Assembly (NCBI GenBank): GCA_027311485.1
Contig: DAICYU010000072.1
Location: 1 to 12,033, forward strand
DNA length: 12,033 nucleotides
Source of the DNA: Acetobacteraceae bacterium
GTDB taxonomy: Bacteria; Pseudomonadota; Alphaproteobacteria; Acetobacterales; Acetobacteraceae
Direction of reading: 5' to 3'
Shown here: positions 1 to 6,668 of the stretch, piece after piece
How positions within the stretch are numbered: the stretch's first letter is position 1
Layout of the letters: the number at the start of each line of letters is the position of its first letter
The notes under the pieces: generated by a model
What the model was told of the DNA's origin: nothing
The model's database searches: none
The model's input: only the letters and a program-made list of their open reading frames with translations
Program-made: the position numbers and the translations under genes

Positions 1-59
1 AGCCCTATAAGCGTGCGGAACTTGCGGTTCGGGTCCGCTCGATCCTGGATAGCCCCTGA
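1..59 (+). CDS. 3' end of a response-regulator receiver domain (partial)
   Basis: Reading from base 3, the frame gives PYKRAELAVRVRSILDSP followed by a TGA at 57-59. The two bases before it (AG) fit the end of an AAG lysine codon. K-P-Y/F followed by a helix of the type xxELxxRVRxxL is the usual end of CheY-like receiver domains, where the lysine contacts the phosphorylated aspartate. The gene is therefore probably a response regulator, or a hybrid histidine kinase with a C-terminal receiver; only 18 codons are present. It ends 22 bases before the next gene, so the two could be co-transcribed. The identification rests on one short motif. Confidence 0.55.
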   Translation, partial: PYKRAELAVRVRSILDSP

Positions 60-81
60 GCGCCGTGGGGAGAACGCGAGG

Positions 82-1002
82 ATGATCGCCGAGCACGCCG
101 ATTTTGACGGCACGTGGCCGTTCCGGCCGCATTTCAACCAGACCGCCGGATTTCGTCAGCACTACATCGATGAAGGTCTGGGACGGCCGGTTCTGCTGCT
201 GCATGGGCAGCCGACCTGGGGCTATATCTGGCGCCGGTTCATCCCGGCGCTGGCCGCGACGCACCGGGTGGTAGTGCCGGACCATATGGGCTTCGGCAAG
301 AGTGAAACGCCGGCCGATCGCGAATACACGCTGCGGACCCATGTCGCCAATCTGGCGGCCCTGATCGATGTGCTCAATCTGCGCGACATCACGCTGGTCA
401 TGCAGGATTGGGGCGGCCCGATCGGGATTGGCTACGCGGTGCGCAATCCCGACCGCATCCATAGCCTGGTGTTGATGAATACCGTTGTCGGCTACGGCGC
501 CGCGGGCCGGCGGGATCTGCCGAACCCGCTGGAAACGCCCTGGTTCCGCTGGATCCGGGAGGGTCTTCCCACCGGCCGCACGCAGGCGGTCCTGTCGAAT
601 TTGGGCTCCACCGTGCTGTCGGTGATGCAGATTGTCGGGCTCGAACGACTGGACCGTGTCGACCCCACGTTCATACAGGCCTATGCCGCGCCCTTCGCCA
701 CGCCGGAAGATTGCAAGGGCGCGATCGAGTTCCCGCTGGACCTGGCGTTGGGCCGGATCAGGGATTTCGTGCGCGAAGGTGCGCCGGGCGTTCCGGCGCT
801 GAAGGCCAAGCCGGCGATCATGATCGAAGGCATGCTCGACCGTGCCATCCCGCCCGGCCTGGCCCTGGCGGATTTTGAAGGGCTGTGGCCGAACGCCCCG
901 GTGGTGCAGGTGCCGGGGGCAGGGCACTACATTCAGGAGGATGCGCCGGAAGTGGTCATACCGGCGCTGCAGACATTCCTGGCGATGGTGCGGGACGCAT
1001 AG
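82..1002 (+). CDS. Haloalkane dehalogenase-like alpha/beta hydrolase
   Basis: This is a cytoplasmic alpha/beta-hydrolase of 306 residues. Counting from the ATG at 82, HGQPTW (41-46) forms the oxyanion and halide loop. QDWGG (108-112) carries the candidate nucleophile Asp109 and halide-binding Trp110. IEGMLD (248-253) places the acid at Asp253, and GAGHYIQED (279-287) holds the base His282. An Asp nucleophile followed by Trp is typical of haloalkane dehalogenases, which release halide from alkyl halides through an alkyl-enzyme ester. Length and acid position match the DhlA-like and class III groups better than LinB-like ones. An in-frame GTG at 13 would overlap the upstream gene; ATG 82 has GGGGAG just before it (67-72) and gives the normal N-terminus. 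The true substrate could also be another ester or epoxide. Confidence 0.8.
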   Translation: MIAEHADFDGTWPFRPHFNQTAGFRQHYIDEGLGRPVLLLHGQPTWGYIWRRFIPALAATHRVVVPDHMGFGKSETPADREYTLRTHVANLAALIDVLNLRDITLVMQDWGGPIGIGYAVRNPDRIHSLVLMNTVVGYGAAGRRDLPNPLETPWFRWIREGLPTGRTQAVLSNLGSTVLSVMQIVGLERLDRVDPTFIQAYAAPFATPEDCKGAIEFPLDLALGRIRDFVREGAPGVPALKAKPAIMIEGMLDRAIPPGLALADFEGLWPNAPVVQVPGAGHYIQEDAPEVVIPALQTFLAMVRDA

Positions 1003-1026
1003 GGTTACACCTGCGCTGTGGCTTGA

Positions 1027-1209
1027 CGACGCGACCGAAGCCGCCAGCCGCTCACTTGCGGGGTAGATAACGGGTCGCTTTGCCATGGTCGCGGCAAGCC
1101 AGGTCGCTGGAGGACGGGCAAGCCGCTGTTCGACCGGGAATTGGTGGCGCCGGGGGCTTATATTCCAAACAATATCCTGGTTACAACAAAGGCTTATCGG
1201 TTGATATAG
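1027..1209 (+). pseudogene. Possible gene remnant in an AT-rich spacer
   Basis: The gap between the dehalogenase-like gene and the convergent MFS gene contains a frame open from 1027 to a TAG at 1207-1209. Its end reads GKPLFDRELVAPGAYIPNN and then ILVTTKAYRLI. The last 54 bases are about 35% GC by hand count, far below the surroundings. The protein-like tail has no start codon with a ribosome site and no recognisable complete domain. The stretch around GKPLFDRELVAPGA distantly recalls several oxidoreductase families, but not well enough to name one. It may be a decayed gene end or chance. Confidence 0.2.
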
Positions 1210-1227
1210 CAGCCAGCCAGCCGAACC

Positions 1228-2427
1228 TCAGGCCCTCGATTTGCCCGGCAGCCGCAGCGGCAGCAGGAAGAGGGCCGCGACCCCCGCCGCGGCGCCCGAG
1301 AGCAGCAGCACCTGCTGCGCCGTCAGCATATCCACCAGCGGCGCGGTCACGCTCGGCGCGATCGCCTGGGCAAGCTGCACCGGAACCGCCAACCAGCCCA
1401 GGATGCGCGCGTAGCCCTGGGCGCCGAACAGGGCAAGGGGCAGGGTGCCCCGGTTGATCGTCATGATGCCGTTGCTCATGCCATACAGCACGGCGAAGCC
1501 GGCGGCCGCGTACGGTCCGCCGGCCAACAACAGCACCGCGCCAAGCGGATACAGCAGGGCGGCCACGCGGGCCCGGTTCAGCAGGCCGAAGCGGCCGCCC
1601 AGAAGCCATTCCATGATACGGCCGGCAACCTGGCTGGGGCCGACCAGCGCGGCAATGCCGATCGCCTCGGCCGCGCTCAGCCCGATGCCACGGAACAGGT
1701 CCAGGACATTCACCGCGATGGCCGAGGTTAGAAACCACCGCACGGCGAAAAAGCCGGCCACCAGCGCGACGGTCCGGGCATGGCCCGGCGGACGCGGGCC
1801 ATTCACCTCGGCCGACCGTGGCCGCGGCGGCGCCGGCGGCACCAGCAGCCAGACCATGGGCAGGTTGACCAGCAGCATGCCCCCGGCATAGGCCAGCAGC
1901 AGCCCGCGCCACCCCAGGCTGGCGATCAATAGCGATCCCAGCGTCCAGAACAGCGTGCTGGCGAAGCCGGCCACCAGGGTGATGCCGGTGATGACTGGTC
2001 CGGCGTCCTGTCCCAGCAGACCGCCCGCCGTCGCAAAGGCCGCGTCATACAGTCCCATGGCCATGCCCGCGCCGATGATCGTCCAGCCCAGGAACCAGAA
2101 CGCCAGGTTCTGCCCGACGCCGAGGACCGCGAGGCCGGCGGCCATGACGATGACGCTGGCAAGCAGCGAGCCGCGTCCGCCATGCCGGTCGATCCAGCGG
2201 CCGACATGCGGGGCGAAGAAGGCGGATACCAGCAGCGACCAGGAAAACGCGCCCAGCACCCGGAACGGTGTCTGCCCGAGCGATTCGGCGGCCGGCCCGG
2301 CGACAATGGCCGGCAGATAGAACGTCATGCCCCAGGACAGGGTCTGGTTGACCCCCAGGACGGCACCAAGCTGAAAGCGGGATCGGGACATCCCGGACAG
2401 CATCGGTCGGGCGGCGGGCTCGGACAA
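1228..2427 (-). CDS. MFS transporter
   Basis: This is an inner-membrane major facilitator of 399 residues with about 12 hydrophobic segments. A motif-A-like loop, APHVGRWIDRHGG (72-84), lies between TM2 and TM3. The central cytoplasmic loop (about 196-218) is rich in proline and arginine and separates the two six-helix halves. The initiation codon is probably TTG at 2427, because GGAGAGG (2434-2440 region, minus strand) sits seven bases upstream; ATG codons at 2403 and 2391 are in-frame alternatives. It begins 54 bases after the binding-protein stop on the same strand, so the two are probably co-transcribed. Motifs identify the superfamily but not the substrate. Proton-driven uptake of an organic acid or export of a small molecule are both possible. 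Confidence 0.88.
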   Translation of the reverse strand: MSEPAARPMLSGMSRSRFQLGAVLGVNQTLSWGMTFYLPAIVAGPAAESLGQTPFRVLGAFSWSLLVSAFFAPHVGRWIDRHGGRGSLLASVIVMAAGLAVLGVGQNLAFWFLGWTIIGAGMAMGLYDAAFATAGGLLGQDAGPVITGITLVAGFASTLFWTLGSLLIASLGWRGLLLAYAGGMLLVNLPMVWLLVPPAPPRPRSAEVNGPRPPGHARTVALVAGFFAVRWFLTSAIAVNVLDLFRGIGLSAAEAIGIAALVGPSQVAGRIMEWLLGGRFGLLNRARVAALLYPLGAVLLLAGGPYAAAGFAVLYGMSNGIMTINRGTLPLALFGAQGYARILGWLAVPVQLAQAIAPSVTAPLVDMLTAQQVLLLSGAAAGVAALFLLPLRLPGKSRA

Positions 2428-2481
2428 CGCACGACCTCTCCGGTTGTTCGGATCGCCTGGCGTGTTTGGATCAGGTGGCGG

Positions 2482-3693
2482 TCAGCCAGGGACCAGGGGA
2501 CATCCCTCCGCTTTCAGCGCTGGAAACGCCTCCGACCCCGGGATGCGGGACAGGATCTCATACAGGTCCCATGCGCTTTTAGACTGCGCGGGAGGCTTTG
2601 CCCGGACCAGCAGCAGGTCGTGCACCATCAGGCCATCGGGGCGCAGTACGCCGCCCTGGGTGAACATGTCGTCCACCTTCGTCGCCCGCATTTTTGCTGC
2701 GACCGCATCCGGGTCCCGCGTGCCGGTTGCCTGCACCGCCTTCAGATAGTGCAGGACGCCCGAATAGACGCCCGCCTGGGTCATGCTGGGCATCTTGCCG
2801 GCTGCCTTGTGGAACCGCGCCGACCACGCGCGTGTGCGGTCGTCACGGTCCCAGTAGAAGGCGGTCGTCAGCACCAGGCCCTGTGCCACCGGCAGGCCGA
2901 TGGCGTGGATGTCGTTGATGAAGGCCAGCATCGCGGCGAGCTGCTGCCTGCCGCGGCCGATGCCGAAGGATGCCGCCTGCTTGACGCAGTTAATGTTGTC
3001 GGGTGGCCCACCCGAGATGGCGATCACGTCGGCACCGGATGCCTGGGCGGCCAGCAGATAGCTGCTCATGTCCGGCGTGCCGAACGGATAGATCGAATGG
3101 CCCGCAACGGTGCCGCCTTTCGCTTTGACCAGGGCGGTCGCCACACGCTCCATCGAGTGGCCGAAGGCGTAATCGGGGGTGATGAAGTAGAACGACTTTG
3201 CACCACGGGCCAACAGGGTAGAGGCGGTTCCGTTTGCCAGTGCCGTGCTGTCGAACGTCCATTGCATCCCGTATGGGGAGCATAGTTTGCCGGTGAATTC
3301 ATCCGCACCGGTGCCGGAAACGATCAGCAACTTCTTCTTCTGCCGCGCGATGCCCTGCACGGCCAGCCCCACCGCCGAGAACGGTACGTCGGCGATCAGG
3401 TCGACGCCCTGGGTATCGTACCACTTGGACGCGATCATGCCGCCGACGTCGGGCTTCATCTGATGGTCGCCGAAAACCAGTTCGATGGGCTGCCCCAGCG
3501 CGCTGCCCCCGGCATCGGCGATGGCAAGCCGAGCGGCGGTGACCGATCCGGCGCCGCTCATGTCGGCGGCGCCGGCGTTCATGTCGGTCAGTACGCCGAT
3601 CCTGATGGGTGGTGTGGCGGTCCGGGCCGGGCGCGGCAGAGATGCCGCAACGCCCGCGGATGTCGCCGCGGCCATGAAGCTTCTTCTCTTCAT
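2482..3693 (-). CDS. Tat-exported ABC substrate-binding protein (type-1 PBP, leucine-binding-like)
   Basis: This is a periplasmic solute-binding protein of 403 residues. MKRRSFMAAATSAG at the N-terminus has a twin-arginine motif (RRSFM) and an Ala-rich core, with likely cleavage near residue 25-27. The mature part opens with IRIGVLTDMNA and continues through GARSFYF-like and ITPDYAFGHS segments (about 164-180). This is the branched-chain amino acid/amide receptor architecture (Peripla_BP_6). The frame extends upstream to 3837, but ATG 3693 is chosen because it starts the signal peptide and has GGGGGA ten bases ahead. No ABC permease or ATPase gene is nearby, so it must use components encoded elsewhere or act in sensing. 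The adjacent MFS gene and the divergent hydrolase suggest an organic substrate, but none can be named. Confidence 0.87.
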   Translation of the reverse strand: MKRRSFMAAATSAGVAASLPRPARTATPPIRIGVLTDMNAGAADMSGAGSVTAARLAIADAGGSALGQPIELVFGDHQMKPDVGGMIASKWYDTQGVDLIADVPFSAVGLAVQGIARQKKKLLIVSGTGADEFTGKLCSPYGMQWTFDSTALANGTASTLLARGAKSFYFITPDYAFGHSMERVATALVKAKGGTVAGHSIYPFGTPDMSSYLLAAQASGADVIAISGGPPDNINCVKQAASFGIGRGRQQLAAMLAFINDIHAIGLPVAQGLVLTTAFYWDRDDRTRAWSARFHKAAGKMPSMTQAGVYSGVLHYLKAVQATGTRDPDAVAAKMRATKVDDMFTQGGVLRPDGLMVHDLLLVRAKPPAQSKSAWDLYEILSRIPGSEAFPALKAEGCPLVPG

Positions 3694-3694
3694 T

Positions 3695-4016
3695 TCAATG
3701 CATTCCCCCAGTCGCGCCGATCGTGATTGTGCCGGCCGGTGTCCCGTGGCGGTCCGGCCGCGGCAGCACGGCATCCGCGCCGACTGCTTCGCGCCATGGC
3801 GCCAGGGCCGCATCCACGACACCAAGGCGGTCGGCATATTACGTCGCCTTCGATGTCGTCCCGGGGGCCGCTCCAGGGGCCGCCCTTGGAGCGGCCCTTA
3901 GGGGGGCGGCGGCCTCGGAAGCCACCGCGGCCCGCCGCGCCCACGCCAGGCAGGCTGGCGAGCATGGCGTTCGTCAGTTCATGGCGCACCACCGCGATAT
4001 CGGCGTCCACCCGCAT
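3695..4016 (-). pseudogene. Broken small gene split by a palindromic segment
   Basis: A plausible start, ATG 4016, has AAAAGGGGGAAA just upstream and opens MRVDADIAVVRHELTNAM, then LASLPGVGAA. Past a Gly/Arg/Pro-rich stretch that covers a 33-base palindrome, this frame becomes Cys/Arg-rich and shadow-like. Natural-looking protein resumes in another frame just after a TAA (3839-3841). It begins YADRLGVVDAALAPWREAV, later reads HGTPAGTITIGATGGMH, and stops with TGA at 3695-3697. That stop lies one base before the binding-protein ATG, as expected of an upstream operon gene. I infer a gene disrupted by insertion or deletion plus a frameshift (phase difference of one base). The alternative is an unbroken 108-residue ORF from 4016 to 3690 overlapping the next start. 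The family is not recognised. Confidence 0.45.
3865..3897. repeat. 33-base near-perfect palindrome (strong hairpin)
   Basis: The arms 3865-3875 (GGGCCGCTCCA) and 3887-3897 (TGGAGCGGCCC) are exact reverse complements. The interior 3876-3879 pairs with 3883-3886 with one G-T mismatch, leaving a three-base loop CCG. There is no T-run on either side, so it does not look like an intrinsic terminator. It lies within the broken small gene ahead of the binding-protein gene, and may be a REP-like or palindromic insertion. I saw no second copy in this window. Confidence 0.6.
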
Positions 4017-4038
4017 CCGGTTTCCCCCTTTTGCCAGG

Positions 4039-4069
4039 ATTAAGGGCAGGCTTTCTTGCACCCTGTCAA
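4039..4069 (-). promoter_or_regulatory. Candidate sigma70-type promoter for the binding-protein unit
   Basis: On the minus strand a perfect -35 box TTGACA (4064-4069) is followed after 19 bases by CTTAAT (4039-4044), a four-of-six match to TATAAT. The spacing is longer than the ideal 17. Transcription would start around 4032, just ahead of the AAAAGGGGG ribosome site and ATG 4016. It could drive the broken small gene, the binding protein and the MFS gene. Confidence 0.35.
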
Positions 4070-4094
4070 CGCAATCGGGCGGCAGGATCGGCGG

Positions 4095-4124
4095 TTGTCC
4101 CGACCTGCGACGCGGCCCTACAGT
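4095..4124 (+). promoter_or_regulatory. Weak candidate promoter for the divergent hydrolase
   Basis: TTGTCC (4095-4100) is followed after 18 bases by TACAGT (4119-4124), a partial match to the -35/-10 consensus. It lies 26 bases before the hydrolase ATG and back-to-back with the minus-strand candidate promoter, so a shared regulator could control both. The match is poor. Confidence 0.2.
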
Positions 4125-4150
4125 GACGCAAGATAAACGGGAGCGTCCAC

Positions 4151-5005
4151 ATGAGCAGCCAGCCATTCGACTACACCGTCGCCGACTTCGACTACATCGA
4201 ACACGCCGATGGCCCGCAGCGGCTGCGGTTGTTCATGCCGGTCACCGCCGAGCCGGTGCCCCTGGTCGTCGATCTGCATGGCGGTGCGTGGTGCAACGGT
4301 GACCTGAAGGATTGCGAACCCCGCGACCTGACGCTGGTGCGCGCCGGCTTCGCGGTCGCGGCGCTGAACTTCCGCCATGCCGGGCAGGGCTACCCGACGT
4401 CCCTGATCGACATCAACTATGCGATCCGCTGGCTGAAGGCGCACGCCGCCCGGCTCAATCTGCGTGCCGATAAGGTCGGGCTGTCCGGCCAGAGCAGCGG
4501 CGGGCATCTGGCCATGCTGGCGGCGATGCGGCCGGACGATGCCCGCTACACCGCGTTCCCGACGCCGGGTGACGCGGCCGTCGATGCCTCCGTGCAGGCT
4601 GTGGTGATGCAGTGGCCGGTGATCAATCCGCTGTCGCGCTACCACAACGCCGTCCGGCTGCGGGACTCCGGCAGCCCGCCCGCCTGGGTCAGTGACATCC
4701 CGGACCGCCACGACCTGTACTGGAAGACGACCGCCGCGATGGCGGAGGGCAACCCGATGCTGATCCTGGAACGGGAGGAGAAGGTTTCGCTGCCGCCGGC
4801 GCTGTGGATTCAGGGGCAGCCGGACCCGCAGCACGATTACCGTGACCCCGAAGGCGACTGCGTCGTCAATGAACCGGAGCGTTTCGCCCGGAACTACCGT
4901 AACGCCGGCGGCACGCTGGAATTGCTCTACATCGACAACGCCACCCGCGCATCGGCCACGTCGTACGACCCGACCACGGCGTTCTTCCGACGCCACCTGA
5001 TGTGA
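4151..5005 (+). CDS. Alpha/beta hydrolase, carboxylesterase/lipase (HGGAW) type
   Basis: This is a probable cytoplasmic hydrolase of 284 residues with no signal peptide. HGGAW (43-47) is the oxyanion-hole motif of the hormone-sensitive-lipase/esterase group. GQSSG (113-117) is the nucleophile elbow with Ser115. GQPDPQHDY (222-230) is where the catalytic acid is expected, so Asp225 is the candidate. A C-terminal catalytic histidine in the usual place is not obvious: the segment IDNATRASATSYDP (261-274) has none, and the only late His is His282 in RRHLM; His228 is another possibility. The ATG has GGGAG seven bases upstream. The gene diverges from the binding-protein unit and may act on an ester, lactone or amide handled by it. 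Natural substrate unknown. Confidence 0.85.
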   Translation: MSSQPFDYTVADFDYIEHADGPQRLRLFMPVTAEPVPLVVDLHGGAWCNGDLKDCEPRDLTLVRAGFAVAALNFRHAGQGYPTSLIDINYAIRWLKAHAARLNLRADKVGLSGQSSGGHLAMLAAMRPDDARYTAFPTPGDAAVDASVQAVVMQWPVINPLSRYHNAVRLRDSGSPPAWVSDIPDRHDLYWKTTAAMAEGNPMLILEREEKVSLPPALWIQGQPDPQHDYRDPEGDCVVNEPERFARNYRNAGGTLELLYIDNATRASATSYDPTTAFFRRHLM

Positions 5006-5020
5006 AGCCGGCTTCCATCA

Positions 5021-5057
5021 CGGCCGACCGGCAAACGCAGGGTTGGCGGGTCGGCCG
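5021..5057 (+). terminator. Inverted repeat after the hydrolase gene, possible 3'-end hairpin
   Basis: CGGCCGACC (5021-5029) and GGTCGGCCG (5049-5057) form a perfect nine-pair stem with a 19-base loop, 15 bases after the hydrolase stop. No T-run follows, so it is at best an atypical terminator or an mRNA-stabilising hairpin. Confidence 0.3.
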
Positions 5058-5121
5058 CGCGCATCCTAACGATGATACCGCCATGGCAAACCCGGTGAAT
5101 GGGTCGGACCACGGTCATCGT

Positions 5122-5145
5122 GCCGGGCTCAATCGGTTGCCCGGC
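5122..5145 (+). repeat. Small GC-rich hairpin in the intergenic region
   Basis: GCCGGGC (5122-5128) and GCCCGGC (5139-5145) form a perfect seven-pair stem with a ten-base loop. There is no T-run downstream. It could be a second hairpin at the hydrolase transcript end, an operator half-site pair, or chance in GC-rich DNA. Confidence 0.25.
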
Positions 5146-5318
5146 GCAGCCTGAAATGTCAGCGATGCGGTTCCTGGCCTCCTTTAGCATTTTGTAACGT
5201 TCGATCCAGCGACACGGCTCGTCTGCTCGCCTATTGAAGTCTTTCGTGGGTGGAACCGACCGATCCTTGTCGTCTTAACCTGCATCCTGAACAGGCACAG
5301 CGGTTATTTGGGGAACGC

Positions 5319-6653
5319 ATGGACGACGGAGCCTCGGCCAGGTCGCCGGAGCCGGCAATGGATCGCGATGCTGACTCCCGGCCCGGTTCGGCCGGCCGGC
5401 GGCTGCCGCGCCTGACGCAACTGGGTGTGGTTGTCGTCGTACTGGCGGGTGTGCTGGTGGTTTTCGTGGCCGGCCCGGCGGTGCGACGATGGTTGGGGCT
5501 GGAAACCCCGGCCGCTGCTGCGCAAGCCGCCGCTCCGGGAACGGCGGACGTCAAGGCGTTCCGGGTGACAGACCGGCAATGGGCGGCACTCAGGATCGAA
5601 CCGGTCCAGGTCCGGCCATTTCGGAACGTCGCAGAAACCGAAGGCAAGATCGCCATCGATGATGACCTCGTGACCCCGGTCTTCTCCCCCTACACCGGTC
5701 GGGTGACGCGCCTGTTCGCCCGCGCCGGCGACACGGTGCGGCGCGGCGACCCGCTGTTCGCCGTCCAGGCAACCGAGCTGGCGCAGGCCCAAAACGATCT
5801 GATCGTCGCAGCCTCCGGCCTGAGGACAGCCCGCGCCCAGTTGTCGCTGGCAGAAACCAATGAGAAGCGCCAGCACGCGCTGTACCAGGCGCAGGGTGCG
5901 GCGCTGAAGGACTGGCAACAGGCACAGGTTGATCTGGCAACGGCGCAGGGCGGCCTCAACAGCGCGCAGATCGCCCTGAGCGCGGTGCGCTCCCGCCTGC
6001 GCATCCTGGGCAAGAGCGACGCCGACATCGACGCCATCGAGCGTGCGCCCGATCCGTTGAAGCTGGATGCCGACACCATGGTGCGCGCACCGATCGGCGG
6101 CACCGTCGTGCAACGTCAGGTCGGGCTTGGCCAGAACATCATCAGCGCATCCTCCGGCGCGTCCACGCCGGTGTTCATGATCGGCGACCTGTCAAAGGTA
6201 TGGCTGGTGGCCAACGCACGTGAGGAAGACGCGCCATTCCTGCACGTCGGCGATCCCATCGAGGTCCATCTGCTCGCCTATCCCGGCCAGGTTTTTCGCG
6301 CCAGGCTGGCATATGTCGGCGCTTCGATCGATGCCACCACGCATCGCCTGCCGGTACGGGCCGAACTGGACAACCCCGGCGGTATGTTGAAGCCGGAAAT
6401 GTTCGCCAGCTTCCGCATCATTATCAGCAATGCCAGAAACAGTGCCGCCGTGCCGGAACGCGCGGTGGTGTATGAGGGGGAGGCGGCCCATGTCTGGGTC
6501 GCGCACCCGAAGACCAGGACACTGGAAATCCGTCCCATCCGGGCGGGCTACACGCGCGACGGCATTGTGCAGGTGCTGGACGGGCTGCACGCCGGGGACT
6601 CGGTGGTGACATCCGGTGCCGTGTTCATCGATCGCGCCGTCATCGGCGACTGA
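5319..6653 (+). CDS. RND efflux periplasmic adaptor (membrane fusion protein, CzcB/CusB-like)
   Basis: This adaptor (444 residues) links the inner-membrane pump to the outer-membrane channel. A single membrane anchor (about 36-52) follows a short Arg-containing N-terminus. The first lipoyl half is around 120-150 (FSPYTGRVTRLFARAGDTV). A helical hairpin rich in Ala, Gln and Glu runs about 153-230, and the second lipoyl half is near 256-275 (RAPIGGTVVQRQVGLGQ). Beta-barrel and membrane-proximal domains follow to the end. No His- or Met-rich metal-binding extension is apparent. ATG 5319 has GGGGA close by; GTG 5250 and ATG 5358 are in-frame alternatives, so the start is uncertain. The stop is 15 bases before the pump ATG, within one operon. 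Confidence 0.9.
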   Translation: MDDGASARSPEPAMDRDADSRPGSAGRRLPRLTQLGVVVVVLAGVLVVFVAGPAVRRWLGLETPAAAAQAAAPGTADVKAFRVTDRQWAALRIEPVQVRPFRNVAETEGKIAIDDDLVTPVFSPYTGRVTRLFARAGDTVRRGDPLFAVQATELAQAQNDLIVAASGLRTARAQLSLAETNEKRQHALYQAQGAALKDWQQAQVDLATAQGGLNSAQIALSAVRSRLRILGKSDADIDAIERAPDPLKLDADTMVRAPIGGTVVQRQVGLGQNIISASSGASTPVFMIGDLSKVWLVANAREEDAPFLHVGDPIEVHLLAYPGQVFRARLAYVGASIDATTHRLPVRAELDNPGGMLKPEMFASFRIIISNARNSAAVPERAVVYEGEAAHVWVAHPKTRTLEIRPIRAGYTRDGIVQVLDGLHAGDSVVTSGAVFIDRAVIGD

Positions 6654-6668
6654 GCGGAGCAACGCCCG

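Larger units (their letters stand above)
5006..5318. other. Intergenic region before the efflux operon
   Basis: This 313-base gap holds no convincing gene. It contains two inverted repeats that follow the hydrolase stop (listed separately) and presumably the efflux-operon promoter. The best AT-rich stretch is around 5181-5200 (TTTAGCATTTTGTAAC), but no well-spaced -35/-10 pair is clear. I saw no obvious operator palindrome and no adjacent regulator gene. An open minus-strand frame (4927-5190) overlaps the hydrolase 3' end and looks like a shadow. Confidence 0.5.

Noticed and set aside
13..81. Upstream GTG start for the dehalogenase-like gene
   Set aside because: It would overlap the receiver-domain 3' end and add an Arg-rich extension not expected in the family; ATG 82 has the better ribosome site.
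1181..1912. A 243-codon minus-strand frame overlapping the MFS gene
   Set aside because: It is an alternate frame of the transporter with Arg/Gly-rich sequence and no membrane segments.
2182..3285. A 367-codon plus-strand open frame
   Set aside because: It is antisense across the MFS and binding-protein genes, has no hydrophobic or domain pattern, and conflicts with two well-supported genes.
4118..4996. A 292-codon minus-strand frame opposite the hydrolase
   Set aside because: It mirrors the esterase-like gene, which has clear catalytic motifs; the antisense product is Arg/Gln/His-rich and motif-free.
5171..5198. TTCCTG and TGTAAC as a promoter for the efflux operon
   Set aside because: The -35 match is poor and the spacing is arbitrary; it is not better than chance.
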